Notes: generated from the letters alone by a model not told the origin. A stretch of DNA of 64,000 bases from Platerodrilus igneus (GCA_036346225.1 JARFIW010001254.1:531001-595000), one strand, 5' to 3'; shown: positions 22,982 through 35,837, counted from the first letter of the stretch. Program-made: numbers and translations.

Positions 22982-25419
22982 CATGAAGCCAGCAAGTCCA
23001 GGCTGAACAGGACAGTAAGCAGATCATGATGTTAAACCCGTTCAATCAGTCGACAGTTAATTACGGAAAGGTATCTCCCATATTAATATTTGTATATTGA
23101 CATTTCATGTTGTATCTGATCAATAAGTCATTATAGTTGATTATTTAAAGTTATATATTTGATAATGTTGGGTACTAATTTTTATGATAATTGTAACAGA
23201 TTTCAAGGTGTTCTGTAAACTGATTGCATGCAATTGGTCCTATGAACGATATGTTTATTACCCTTGGGATCAACTACCAAACTTTGAAACCGTAAGTAAT
23301 TAGATATCCTGAGCCATAGTTAACTGTTGTTTTCTCTTGCTAATTACATAGTTTCTTAGGGCTAAAGGGTCCGCCTGAGAATCGGAGTACAGAGCAGCAT
23401 TACTTCCTGATTTTAGCTGGACAACAGTTTCCCGAGGTAAGGGTGATTGAAACATTTTAAATCAAAGTTATAAGAATTCTGGTAAGAAATACCTTTGTTT
23501 TGAAGTTATCCTGTTATAGAACGAGTGGGAGACTCTCATCATATAGGGTGTAGTAAATTTTTTGTCATAGTACATACTTTAATATTGATAGCGCACCGCA
23601 TTATCAGGTACCAGTTTGCAAGCCAGCTTTAGTGGGTATCATTTTCACATGATAGTTTGCCACGTTCAGCGATGTAGTCTAAAAAAAGAAAATAAAAACT
23701 AGGAGGAAAAAGAAGAAATTGACCGGTCTCGAAGTAATATTGTTGTTAAGGTAATAAAACTGGAAAAACACGGTTTATTGGGATAACACGCGGCTTTAAT
23801 TCGACGAAGCTTTCAATGGAAAACACATAAGAATCAATTGTCATATACCTAGAACTAGTTATCGCCTGTTTAATTTTAGCATAAGCTTTACGTTGAGGAA
23901 TTCTTAGGAGTAGTTATTATTAATTAGGCTGTAGGATGTAACAATAGGAATAGAATTTATACAAATAGATAAATGAATTAACGCGTGAAAGGGTTATTTT
24001 AATTTACTGAATTAATTTTCGCTTTTAACGCCAAAGGGATTTGAGTTGAAAATTATTAGACCGCGTATTTCTTATTAACAAAAAAAAAAAGTACGGGATG
24101 TTCCAAATAAACATAACAAGTTAATTTGAATCGTACACTTTTAATTTACGCTTTGGGTTCGTATATATGCCCGCTTTCGTTGAAGGGATTTTAGAGAATT
24201 AATTTTAAAGAAAATTATTCTGAGGTGATTTACTATAATTATCCTTATTACCTTATTGGGATTACGACGATTCATCTGAAGTTGAGTCCTCGACTGCTAT
24301 CTGGTAACATTGTGTTTGTTTTGTGCATTGAACCCGATTGTGGATCGGTAAGGAAGTCACGATTTTAATGACTGAAGTTATGGGATTCTATTTTAGGGTT
24401 TACGTTCTACTATTCTAGGTTCAAGTACCGTTGTAAACTATATGTTGAATTTCGAGTTCTAGATGAGGCATCTGTAATTAAAAGGAGAAGAAGTTTACAA
24501 GTTAGGATCCAGTGGACACATGCGAATCTAATTGGCAGCGATATTCTACCTGCACGCGCCATTTGAGCTGGAACATCACCATCCACTCATCAACAGTTGG
24601 TGAGTCCGTTCCACATCTATTTTATCATCGCAACCGTTTGGTTGACTTTGTATGCCGGTGAATTACATTGTAATACTATTGTGTTTACGGTTGCTGTGTC
24701 CATACAATTATAATAGGGTTGGGTTCTAATTTAGGGTGTTGAACATTTCATATTTACAATACTTAATATAGTATTTAAAACTAAGCCAACGACCAGCCTA
24801 TTATTATTACAGGTATTATTGCAGATACCCTCAGTACTTAAGGGTTATTCTACTAGGTTCCCAGTGCAATCCCTTATTTACGTAAATCGGAGGGTGGGGG
24901 GAAGGATTGGAAATTTAAAGATTTGACTTGGCATGAGAAATGGATATGAGCATGGTATAACCAAAACCTGTATAAAAAAAATTTTTAAAAAATTAAAAAA
25001 GAAACAATAAAAAAATAAAAAATAAAATTATTTAATTATGATAATAACCAAAATTTAATTAGTATGGACGACAAACCCACACGCCACTAAAACAATCACT
25101 GTTAAACCTTAAACGCGCGGAATTACGGTAATAAATCAATACAAGTAAAAAATAGCAAACTAAATCAAAAACCCTCATTAATTTAAATCAGTAGATAAAT
25201 AAAGAAAATAAAATAGACTGAAACCGCGCATCCCTCCCTGGACTTTAAAGTGATAGTGATTGCGATCCCCCCCAGAACGTTTAGTGCATACCCACCAGGA
25301 CTTTAGCAGTGCATACCCATCTCCCCTTAGCTGTAAGATATTAATAGACGTAAGAAGACTACCAGATCTTCGGATACTAGAAAAATTATTATCGAGGTAA
25401 AAAGAAAAATTGCTGCGGC

Positions 25420-25527
25420 TGCACTCGCATAAGCATTGATTTGTATTAATAGGTAGATTTGAAATATTTTAATGAACAGGTTTTTGTGAGTAATGGCGCT
25501 AGCCGACATAATGCTTATGCGAGTGCA
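25420..25527. repeat. Perfect 18-bp inverted repeat around a 72-bp loop
   Basis: TGCACTCGCATAAGCATT at 25420-25437 is exactly complementary to AATGCTTATGCGAGTGCA at 25510-25527. It could be a small inverted-repeat transposon core or a hairpin transcript. Confidence 0.7.
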
Positions 25528-26093
25528 CCTGATAAATTCTTTTTGCTTTTTTTTGTGCACTGATATAAGCTTAATGCTTAATAGATATCTATTTATGGTT
25601 CGTATTCCCGTTTTGTTCATTTTAAAATAAAACACAATTTATTTCGCGTTTTTAAACAACTCCAGTTGTTAATAAAACTATTTTGAAATTGGTGCATTAC
25701 AATCGCCAATTGTAAATATGCCGAATTATCTCCAATCAGAAGAGAAGAAGACGATTTGGCAATTGTGATCATTCGTTTTCGTAATTTTGAACTTCAAGCA
25801 ACAACAAGTGCAGCTGCTCCATATGGCTGAAGTGCGTGATTTCAAGTGAACCAAACCGCTTAATCACCGCCGTTTTAGTGTACCGTACCAGCTCAGAAAA
25901 CTACTGGAGGTATGTTCGTTTTGTTATAATCAATTAATAATTTTTGCTTGTTACATTTATATTATAATTTTTGATATAAATTCAATCACCATTACTGCCG
26001 ATAACCGTATGTCATTACACATTGTGTTGAATCACAAACATATTAAAAGGTCCTTCGAATTTCGCAATCTTTCGCAATCTTTACGCACCAATT

Positions 26094-26165
26094 TACATAA
26101 ATATATTTATTTATATTTATATTTACATTTTATGTTTATTTATATTCATTTTGCATTTATTTTTG
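26094..26165. repeat. TTTA/TTTATA-rich microsatellite
   Basis: Run of imperfect ATTTAT/ATATTTA repeats, low complexity. Confidence 0.7.
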
Positions 26166-26308
26166 GAACTTGATTGGTTTTGTCTAGCGTTCTGCCGCTA
26201 TTTTTGGTTGCACCATTTTTATAGTAACGAAAATTGTAATTGTAAAGAATGTAATTATAATATAAATCAGTTAGGGAATGGTAGGGAAAGCTAGGAAAGG
26301 ATTTAAGC

Positions 26309-28646
26309 TAAAGATAAAATAAATTACTTAGATCAGGGGGGACAAATTTGCAAATTTATAGAGCAGGCAAAATAGCTGGATTTATTATTAAAATATTTGG
26401 CGAATGCTTAGAAATTTGAATCCATTTTTAAATTAGCTAGCTAGAATTGGATTGTTTTAAGACGACCCTTCAGGTCGCATCGGTAACCAGAGCTGGTGAC
26501 TGCTCTCCGGTATTACGGCTCCCTCCCCTTTTATTTTCGCCTGTGTCTTGTTGAACGGACACACTCTAAATTAACGCTAGGGATACCATTATTCAAACCT
26601 TATTTTTAGTGTTTGTTTTAGTTTGTTACATTTTTATTTAGGATCGATTAATTTTGAAGTTAGATTAGATCTGCAGCACGTTTATATTTTCACGTTTAAA
26701 CCCAATGTAGTACTTTTGGGTGGAGCATTGTATAGCGGCCCTATTCAAATTACAATGTTAGAGTTAGATGTTAGGGTTAGATGTCTGGACTTCTTCAAAC
26801 TGTAAATATTTTCTAACTATCGCTGTTCAAGTTCTTACTGAGCCTCTCAAATGAATTCCGAAGCTTTCCGAAGACTTCTGAACCTCTCTATGCTTGTATA
26901 TATGTTCAACGGTAGTTTTTAATTTCATATGATAATTCTTTGTAACTTAACGTTGTCCCTCAAGTAAAACACGAAGCCTTCCGAAGAGTTCCGAAGACCG
27001 CCGAAGATGTCTGGACTTTTTCAAACTGTAAATATTTTCTAACTACCGTTATTCAAGTTTCTACTCAGTTTCACAAGCAAATTCCGAAGCCTTCCAAAGA
27101 GTTCCGAAAACTACCGAAAACTTTTACACCCGTTAAACTGTATATACATTCGTGCAATAAGTGTTAAGTTTATTTTGGTCCCCAAGCAACCACGAAGCCT
27201 TCCGAAGAGTTCCGAAGATTACCGAAGACTCCTGAAATGCTTCAAACTGTTAAAATCATTCAATTTTAACTAATTCACATTTATTTTTGTCTTTATGAAA
27301 CATAATTATTTTTGCTTATAATTTTTAAACAAATAATCAAGTTAAGCCTACATGCTTTCAGTCGCCGCTTACTCGAACGATAACTCCTCAGGGTGTTTAT
27401 GCTATCCCTGCCTTCGCATCGTCTTGTGGGAAGTGCAGATCTCATGACTGTTACTTCTTGATAAAATACATGGTATTGCTTCTTAGTAATCTTAATTCTA
27501 ACAATTGCTTGCTTATAACCTATTGTGACCTGCACCTGCAGTATCATGTTAAGTCTGGAATACAAAGTAGTTGCTTCCTTTCTCACGTCTGATTATGAAA
27601 TTTCATTATCCTTTTAGAACGTGTCCTTCAATTATACAATGTAACATTCTATTTCTTAACATGTAATGGTGGCATTTGAATATACATATATATTAATTTG
27701 GGGGATATGTGACTCGCTCTACAACTTTTATCACGTAACAGCATATCCCTACTGTCCTATCTCTATATGCAATGTAAAAATGAATGTCGAAATCATGGAA
27801 GTGGTATAATATGGAGTCGCCATCCCAATACTTTTCTAAATGAGAAAAAGTTATCAAGAGGTGTGGATAAGTGGGTTTTTAATATAGCGATTTCCATGGT
27901 TGTATTTAATTAATACTATTAAGGAACTCAATTCCAGTTGTTACGTATCAGCTGAACTTCACTAGCGGTGGCGATAATCGTGATAACACAAGCTCCTTCA
28001 CGACGGTTTTCCAAAAGTTTAAAAATATATAAACAATAAATAAATTATTCTATTTTCAAGCAACCCAAATTTATATTACTGTACTAACAGTTGAGTAAGA
28101 TCCGTCCCTAGTCATTATTTACTTACTTATGAAAAGATATTCCAGTACTTTTCGTCTTATCATCAGCATCTTTAATGTTGCAAGTGCAAACAGCAAACGA
28201 CACCATAGTTATTTCACGATTACGAGCTTCAAATATAATCTAAACATGCACTAAATGGTTAAAATGTTCTAAATATTCAAAAGGATGTTTTAACGTAAAA
28301 GATATAGTACCACTTTTATCACGTAACAGCGTTTCCCTGCTATCTCTATAAGCAATGTAAAGAAGTATGTCCGAAACATGGAGGTAGTGTTATAGAAAGG
28401 CGCCAACTAAATACTTTTCTAAATGAGAAAAAGTTATCGAGAAGTGTGGGTAAGTGGTTATTTAATATTGCGATTTTCCAGGGTCGTATTTGATTACCAC
28501 TATTGAACAACCCAATTCCAGTTGTTACGTAACAGCATAATTTAGCTAGTGCTGACGATAATCGTTATAACACAAAGTCCTTCACGACGGCTTTCCGACA
28601 GCTTAAAAATATAAACAATAAATAAATTATTCTATTTTCCAGCAAC
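26309..28646. repeat. Segmental duplication, copy 2
   Basis: Partner of 10081-12211 (see there). It contains the additional TTCCGAAG-rich block at 26876-27060, which itself repeats GATGTCTGGACTTTTTCAAAC and the following bases, so the block expanded by local tandem duplication. The errantivirus-like LTR part ends at 27713. Confidence 0.85.
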
Positions 28647-29457
28647 GAAAATTTGCATTAATGTACTATCAATTGCGTATTGTTTACTTAGATACGAAAA
28701 GTTACTCCAGTAGTTTTTTTCTTATCAACGGCATCTCTAATTTTGTAAGTGCGGACAGCAAACGACACCGTAGTTATTTCACGGTTAGTAGCATTAAATA
28801 CAATCTAAGCATGCACTAAATGTTTGAAATGTCCTAAAAATTAAAAGGACGACTCAACGTAGTTGATATGATACGACTTTTATTACGTAACAGCGTTTCC
28901 CTACAATATTATTTCTATAAGCATTGTAAAGATGTATGTCGAAATCATGGAGGAGGCGCTAACCCTATACTTTTCTAAATGAGAAAAAGTTATCGAGAGG
29001 TGTGGATAAGTGGGAATTTAGTTTAGCGATTTTCCTGGGTTGTATTTGATTACCACTATTGAAGAACCCAATTCCAATTGTTACGTAAAAGCAGAATTTA
29101 GCTAGTGGTGACGGTAATCGTGATAACACAAGCTCCTTCACGACGGCTTTCGGAAAGCTTATAAATATATAAAAACAATGAATAAATTATTCTATTTTCC
29201 AGCAATCAAAATTTATATTAATGTACTTAACAATTGCGTAAAATCCGTCTCTAGTCATTGTTTACTTAACTTATGAAAAGTTATTTCAGTTTATTTTCTT
29301 CTTATCAATGGCATCTCTAATGTTGCAAGTGCAAACAGCAACGGCCACCATATTTATTTCACGATTAGCAGCTTCAAATATAATGTAAGCATGTACTAAA
29401 TTGATGTAATATTGTAAAAATTCAAAAGGTCGACTCAACGTAGCCGATATGATACTT
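27718..29457. repeat. Satellite array (588-bp type)
   Basis: Cores at 27730, 28318 and 28881 (spacing 588 and 563), all with the long linker; the next core is split by element B and resumes at 63526 with ACTTTTATCACGTAACAACG. Confidence 0.88.
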
Positions 29458-30126
29458 GATTGCCGTGATGCTCCTATAATTTCGTTACGGGTCTGGGCGA
29501 GAAGAAAAATTGCAGCAACTGTATCAAAAAATAACACATACTTATGACAACGCAAATAGCGCTGAATAAAATATCAAAATATTCTTATACTAACTACATA
29601 AAAATTACAGTTATGTTGGTGGTACTGCACCCGATACATACAACACAGTAAATTATAAAAATATAACTCACTGTAGTTACGGGCAGCGCGCGTCCCTGGT
29701 TTGAGATCTAATACTTCACTCGCTGACCCAAAATATCAACGTAGTAGCCGCCACCTTATGTGAACATTTCAAACATGCCACCATGAGTTTAATAATGCTA
29801 GCACAAACAACTATATTACTATCGGTCACTGAATAAACACATACACTTTCTTGTGTATTCTTAATTACGAAATAGATGAATTTGATTAAGAATTTGACTC
29901 CGGAATTAATCTGTACATCTGCCCAACTTGATGGTCAAGACGCGACTACCCTGCGCTTACCTACAACGCCCGCGTTAGATCTCGGGCTAGAATCTATAAC
30001 CACGTGGATATGGTCGTGCATAACTACCACTTAAATATTGGTTTTCTGCACTAAGCATATACCTAATACATCAACCTAACTAATATAACATTATATTTAT
30101 ATAGAACTACATTAGGACGCGTTACA
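29458..30126 (-). repeat. Element B copy 2, 3' LTR
   Basis: Element-strand start TGTAACGCGTCC, end near GGAGCATCA or nine bases further (CGGCAATCA). Adjacent purine tract AAAAGGGGG at 30138-30130. The exact outer end is uncertain because the two LTRs differ in the last ten bases. Confidence 0.85.
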
Positions 30127-30237
30127 TTACCCCCTTTTAAAAATTTTAAAGGTATAAAAAAAATGAATTACTTGAAATAATAAACAAAACACTTTGAAAA
30201 AATTTTAAATTTAGAATAGGAAAGACCAATGGCAAGA

Positions 30238-31404
30238 TTAGTTTGGCACGTATGGCGGAACAATTTTTTTTAAATTAAAAATATTATATCTCCCTATGGA
30301 AGTATCCGTGGTCTGGTCATTCACTTCGTACTCATTTGGACCTACATTACGTGCAACCACGTAGGGACCTTCATATAATAGATACAATTTTTTGATTTTC
30401 GCCTTTTCAGAGGACGACTGAGGATGCGTTTTCACCCAGACTAAATCATCCTGCTGAAATATACACACTTATTCTTGAAATCATGCTTAATCCTCCTCAA
30501 TTCCTCTTTTCTAATCAACCTATCATGCGCCAATTCAATAATTGCATCGATATCCACGTTACCAAGTGGCTTCTGTCCCAACAGTTTTAGCAATGGTTCC
30601 CGATGAATTTGTCCAAACTGAATTTGATTTGGATTGAACCCTGTGGAGTCGTGTACCATCTCATTAATGAATTGCTGAACTTTGTTTATTTCGTAGGCCC
30701 ATCTACCATGACTTTCGTAACACAAAATTTTTAAAAGCCTACCTATTTCGCGATTCACTCGTTCTGTTGGGTTTTCTTGAGAATAATATAACATGGTATG
30801 GGATACTTGGACTCCTTCACTAGTCAACATCTCTTTCCATTTTTTTGAAAACTGCGTACCATTATCAGTTAACACCATTTCCGGTTTAGCGATATTTATA
30901 AAATACTTCTTTAGTGCATGTTCTATCACCTCCTACTTCAGCATTTGATTTGTTTGTTTTCGCACAGCATCTCGATAACTATGAGGTATTGGGTACGATT
31001 TCAAACAATATGAGGATTCATCTTTTAATTCAATGACATGAAAGTATTGCCTTATTCGGCCGGGTTGGTCTGAAAATATATGACCATGTTGGAGCAAACA
31101 CTCCGTTGACTTTTGCTTTCCTACCACGCTAAAAGTGGTTAACGCTTCTGCCGCCTGTACTCTAGCTTCACGAGGATATCTGCTTTCCTCATTCTCAACA
31201 TTTCTCACTATAGGGTTTATTTCGCCCTGGACATCTACTGACACGACATTAATAAAACTATCATAATTCGATACGGGGAAAAAAGGTAACAGATACGTCG
31301 CACCATTTTTTTAAATCTTTATTGTCGAGCTTTCAAACCTGAGATTTGCATCAATCTCCGAGAACCATTCACAACCCAAGATTAAATCGTTTACCAACGT
31401 AGGT
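30238..31404 (-). pseudogene. Element B copy 2 pol, RT start fused to integrase
   Basis: Same layout as copy 1. The linker after the protease (31244-30933) holds the RT start YPIPHSYRDAVRKQTNQML, which passes at about 30930 into integrase EVIEHALKKYF without the polymerase. TAG at 30932-30930 stands where copy 1 has TGG. The integrase part has LTDNGTQF and NPTERVNREI (second and third acidic residues) and the C-terminal YEVNDQTTDTSIGRYNIFNL; a frame change lies near 30470. Similarity to the protease resumes at 56190 after the LINE composite. Confidence 0.85.
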
Positions 31405-31896
31405 CATCATCATCATTAGGTCTTCAGTCCTAGAACTGGTTAAACGCGTACCATCATTGTTCCCTATTCTGAACTAACCTACAGATTTCCCTGAAATATG
31501 CACAGTTTGCATCTATAACTGTCTGATCTAGGTCTACATCTACCTCTTTTTTCCTATCTTTGCTTGTAATATATCACATACTATTCCCCAAAAATGCCTT
31601 AGAACGTATTCCGCCCTACTATTTCTCTTTTTCCCCAGATATCCTTGTTCCCCTACTATTTCTGTAACTTATTTGTTATTATCTTTGTCTGTCCATGCTA
31701 TCGTCCTCATACATCTGAAGCACAGCATTTCAAAAGGCTGCTACCGTTTTTCTGTCTGCGTTTCAGACTTCCCGTATTTCATAGGCATACTGTGCTGTGC
31801 TCCACACATATGCTTTCAAAAATTTTCTTCTTATTCTATGTTTGTTGTCTTTCCTCATAGGCGATGTTCTTTCTTGTTAGATGCAGTTCGATCACT
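31405..31896 (-). mobile_element. RTE-type LINE fragment A, 3' end
   Basis: Diverged copy of the region 33479-33975 (end of the RT protein), 5'-truncated at about 31896 and ending with the ATG-repeat tail at 31405. Several stops; no usable frame. Confidence 0.8.
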
Positions 31897-32240
31897 TTCT
31901 ATTGTTTTACAGTTATATGCCCTATTTCTCCGACCTTCAAATGGTTGTGAAGGGAGGTAAGCAGTCTGTGGCTGCCAAATTCCCCCAACACTTAACCATT
32001 TGCGATTTAATATATTTTCCAATTTATCTTTTCGCACAGTCAATATTAGTTGCAGGTATTTCGCAACCAACAACTAGTTGTTTATACTAATCATCAGATT
32101 TATCTGCGCTTATTTTTTCGTCATTAGGTTTTCCATCTCAAAACTGGTTGGACACGTACCTGCACTTATTTATATTCTGAGCTAGCCTACATAGTTCCCT
32201 GAAATTCTCACACAGCATGTGTATTCAGGTTAATCTTCTT
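31897..32240 (-). mobile_element. RTE-type LINE fragment B, 3' end with 3' UTR
   Basis: Matches the last codons of the LINE (about 33479-33545) and the 3' UTR at 33250-33478, including CTTTCTATTGTTTT and the CACAACACTTAxxCATTTGC-like stretch. It is 5'-truncated at about 32240. Confidence 0.75.
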
Positions 32241-32345
32241 TGGGAATTAAACCACTCATAGTTTTTAAAATCAACTTTATTTACGTTTCGATCCATGACC
32301 TAGGATCGTTGTCAAAATAATAATAAAAATTTCAAGTTTGACATT
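32241..32345 (-). other. Possible Penelope-like element or hammerhead-type remnant
   Basis: On the minus strand CGATCCTAGGTCATGGATCG forms a stem directly followed by AAACGTAAATAAAG, so that GGATCGAAAC is created. This resembles stem II plus the CGAAAC box of hammerhead motifs found in Penelope-like elements. The CUGAUGA box is degenerate (TTGACAA). Suggestive only. Confidence 0.35.
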
Positions 32346-33249
32346 TATGACATAAATTGAAGGTGACTTTGATTTATTGATGTTTGAAATATTTGGTTTG
32401 AGTATACTAAGCAAAAATTTTTAAAGTTTAACAGAATGATTGCCTTCAATTTGTGTTGCGACCTGGGGTCGGTTTTCTTTAGGTAGTCAATACGCTTAAC
32501 GTGAAATCAGCTGATTAATTTTTATTGGTGAATTTTATATAAATTCAATAACTTGGAATTGGAAAACATTTTTTAACATGTTTCTATTTATACAATTGAG
32601 AGGATGGTTATTAAAGAAGTGTGCGATTGCATTATTGAAAGGCTTAAGTAGTGGTTTCTTTATATTTATTTTGAGGGGGAAAATTCATTATGATTTAAGT
32701 TACCTCTTTGGTAGATTTTAACATGGTTCTGAGGCGACTCTATGGCGGGTTTACACTTGTCAGATACCAATGTTGTTCTATGAAAATTGTATATGGATCT
32801 GAGGCGACCCTATGGCGGGTTTACACTTGTCAGATACCAATACTGTTTAACGGAGATTGTATATGGTTTTGAGCTAACCTTATTGTGGATTTATACTTGT
32901 CAGATATCAATGCTGTTTTACAAGGATTGTTAATATGCTTATTTTTATGTAATTAGTTATTTTATGTATAAATAGAAATCATGTATGTAGGCTGTATTTC
33001 ATGTTAATATTGCAAGGAAAACCCAGGAAAAACTTGCAATGCTACCTAGATATTGTGGGCATTTGATTTTCATTTGTTATTCCTTTTAGTAATGGAATCC
33101 ATTGTTTACTGAAAGTCGCGGATTCGTTTGCAACTCAGTTATTTTTATGTAAGGTTATATAAGCAGCTTCTTTGATTTTGCGTTTTTGGTGGTTTTTTTC
33201 TTTTTCTTCTTTTCTTCTTTCCAGGGAGTATGTGTATTCAGCTCGTTCC
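32346..33249. other. Non-LINE spacer with tandem repeat
   Basis: No coding frame. It contains the three-copy 70-bp repeat listed next and a long pyrimidine tract ending TTTCCAG at 33223. It lies between two LINE 3' ends and may be former flanking DNA carried with the LINE. Confidence 0.4.
32721..32930. repeat. Three tandem copies of a 70-bp unit
   Basis: Units start at 32721, 32791 and 32861; each contains CTGAGGCGACYCTATGGCGG and TTTACACTTGTCAGATACC, the third being more diverged. Confidence 0.85.
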
Positions 33250-35837
33250 CTTTCTATTGTTTTCTAATTGTATACCCTATTTTACCGAGATTCAGTGAAG
33301 GAGGTTAAGCAACCTGTGGCTACCAAGATCCTCCAACACTTAGACATTTGCCGATGTAATGGTTTTCCAGTAAATCCTTTCACACACTTAACATTATTCG
33401 AGAATATTGCCCAACCAATTCTTGTAGTTACTTATAATAATCATCATGTTTAAGCACAGTTATCTTTTCGTCATTAGTTTATCCAGCTTGGGATTGGTTG
33501 GATGCGTACCTCCATTGATTTCTATTCTGGGCTAGCCTACACATCTCTCTGAAACCTCTACAGCCTACATCTTTTACTATCTGTGTGCAGTAGTCTAATC
33601 TAGGTCTGCCTCTTCTTCTCTTTTTTCCTATCTCTGCTTCTAATATATTCCGCACTATTCCCTCATGCCGTAGTATGTGGCCTATCATCCTATCTCTCCT
33701 ATTTTTTACCGTTTTCCACATATTTCTTTCTTCCCCTACCATTTTTAGTACCTCTTCGTTCTTAACTTTGTCTGTCCATGATATCTTCATCATACGCCTG
33801 TATCACCACATTTCAAAGGCTTCTACCTTTTTCTTGTCCGCTTTTCCTACTGTCCAAGCTTCACAGCCGTACAGTGCTGTGCTCCACACATATGTTTTAA
33901 GCAAACTTATCCTTGTTTCTATGTTTGTGGTCTTTGAGCACAGTAGTTGCTTTTTCTTGTTAAATGTAGCACGACCTTGTGCTAATCTTTGTTTTATATC
34001 TTTTGTGCTTTTCCCATTTTGCGTTATTTGGCTTCCTAGGTAGCAGAAATCTTTAACCTCTTGTAAGTTCGTGTTAAATACTTGTATTCTTGTTTTTGAT
34101 TTATTTTCCCCACCTTTGCAAACTTTAGTTTTAGTTTTGTTAATTTTCATACCGTATTTCTCTGTTAGAACCGTTTCCATTTCATTAAGAGCAGCTTCTA
34201 ACTCTTCCTTGCTAGACGCTAATACCGCTATATCATCTGCAAATCTAAGCATATCAATTTTTTGTCCCTGCATAGTAATTCCAAATGTCTTCCTGCATTT
34301 GACAGTATTCATTGCCTCTTCTATGTACAAGTTAAAAATCAATGGGGATAGGGCACTTCCCTGTCTCACCCCTTTCCTAATGTTTACTTCTCTACGTTCC
34401 TGCTCTAATTCTATTACTGCTGTTTGCTCTTTGTATAAGCTATGTACTATTCGTCTATCCCTATAACTCATTCCAATCTTTTTGAGTATTTCAAGCATTT
34501 TTTTCCAATTTACATTGTCGAATGCTTTTTTCAGATCTACAAACCCTATATACATGCTTTCCCCTTTTTCTATTGTTTTCTCCATTATCACTCTCAGAGC
34601 TAAAATAGCCTCCCGTGTTCCCCTATTTCGCCTAAACCCAAATTGGTCTTCTCCTAGTATTTCTTCAGCTCGTTTTTCCATTCGTCTTTGCACAATTCTA
34701 GTTAATATTTTTGACACGTGTGCTGTCAAACTTATTGTTCAAAAATTTTCACATCTATCCGCGCCTTTCTTTTTTGGTATAGTTACTATGATGCTACGTT
34801 TGAAATCTTTGGGTATCTCGCCTGTCTCATACATATAGCTTACAAGTTGGAAGAGACGTTCTGTTACTGCTTGTCCAGCGGCTTTTAGAGTTTCTGGTTG
34901 CACCTTATCTGTACCCGGCGCCTTACCATTTTCCAGACTCTTTAATGCTAATTCAAACTCGTCTCGAAGTATAGGATATCCCAAGTCATCATTTTCAATG
35001 TCTGATTCCTGTTCTAATGCAGTTAGTTCCTCTCCTGCATATAAACTCCCTATATATTCTTGCCATCTACTCACTTTCTCTACGTTTTCTATAATGACGT
35101 TTCCTTGTGCGTCCCTTATATTTTTGCTATACGGTTTTATATCCCTAAAATTCATTCTAATTAATTTGTATGCTTCGTCTGTCTTTCCTATTTCCATCTT
35201 AGTTTGTACTTTTTTGCATTTTTCATCAATCCATTGTTCTTTAGCTTTCCTGCATTTTCGAATAATTTCCCATTTTATGGCTTTGTATCTCTGTTTTCCT
35301 GTTTCGTCTGATTTATTTTTGTATTTTCGTCTTTCTTCTATTAAATTCACGATATCCTTTGTTATCTATGGTTTCTTATTCTCTTTTTGTGTATACCCCA
35401 AAATATCTCTGGCCGCCATGTCTAGGCTGGATTTAATGTTATTCCAATCTGTTTCTACTTCCTTAGTTTCAGATATTTTCCCGATATGTTTCAGCAATTC
35501 ATTTGACTTTTTTTCGAATCTTACTTGAATATCTTTATCTTTTTGTTTCTCTAAGTCCAAGTGCCTTTTTCCCTTCCTTTTTTCAGATTTTTAAATTTAA
35601 GTGCGGCCTTCATAATTACGATGTTGTGGTCAGTATCTATATCTGCTTCTGGGTAGCTTTTACAGTCTTTTACTTGATTCCTAAACCGTTGTCTAACAAG
35701 AATGTAATCTATTTGATATCTTCCTATATCTCCTGGCATCTTCCACGTATATCGTCTTCTAGCATGATGTTGAAATAATGTGTTTGTGATGATTAAATTG
35801 TTCTTGTCGCAAAATTCTACCAGCCTATTTCCCCTGT
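33250..35837 (-). pseudogene. RTE-type LINE C: endonuclease end, reverse transcriptase, 3' UTR
   Basis: The minus-strand reading contains the end of an AP-type endonuclease (YQIDYILVRQRF, DTDHNIVIM near 35630), a linker, and an RT with FVDLKKAFDNVNW, RQGSALSPLIFNLY, LRFADDIAVLA (catalytic FADD near 34225) and the C-terminal ALYGCEAWT and GHILRHEG blocks. These are marks of RTE-clade proteins often annotated as craniofacial-development-protein-2-like. The frame is broken by an A-tract frameshift near 35565 and by stops at 35363-35365 (TAG), 34736-34738 (TGA) and 33800-33802 (TGA, at a Trp-Cys position). The 3' UTR runs to about 33250. The upstream part continues at 37632 after the solo LTR. 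Confidence 0.9.

Larger units (their letters stand above)
22982..26308. other. Unassigned region, no gene recognised
   Basis: A+T-rich with scattered GC patches (24880-24910 GGAGGGTGGGGGGAAGG; 25215-25320). No frame beyond about 100 codons, and none resembles a known family. An inverted repeat at 25420-25527 and an AT microsatellite are listed separately. Confidence 0.45.

Noticed and set aside
26980..27240. TTCCGAAG clusters as heat-shock elements
   Set aside because: HSE units need nTTCnnGAAn spacing; TTCCGAA has only one base between the half sites.
32721..32930. 70-bp triple repeat as CRISPR-like array
   Set aside because: No spacer/repeat alternation; whole units are repeated, eukaryotic context.
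33675..35528. Long plus-strand frames opposite the LINE
   Set aside because: Shadows of the LINE coding strand with no independent motif.
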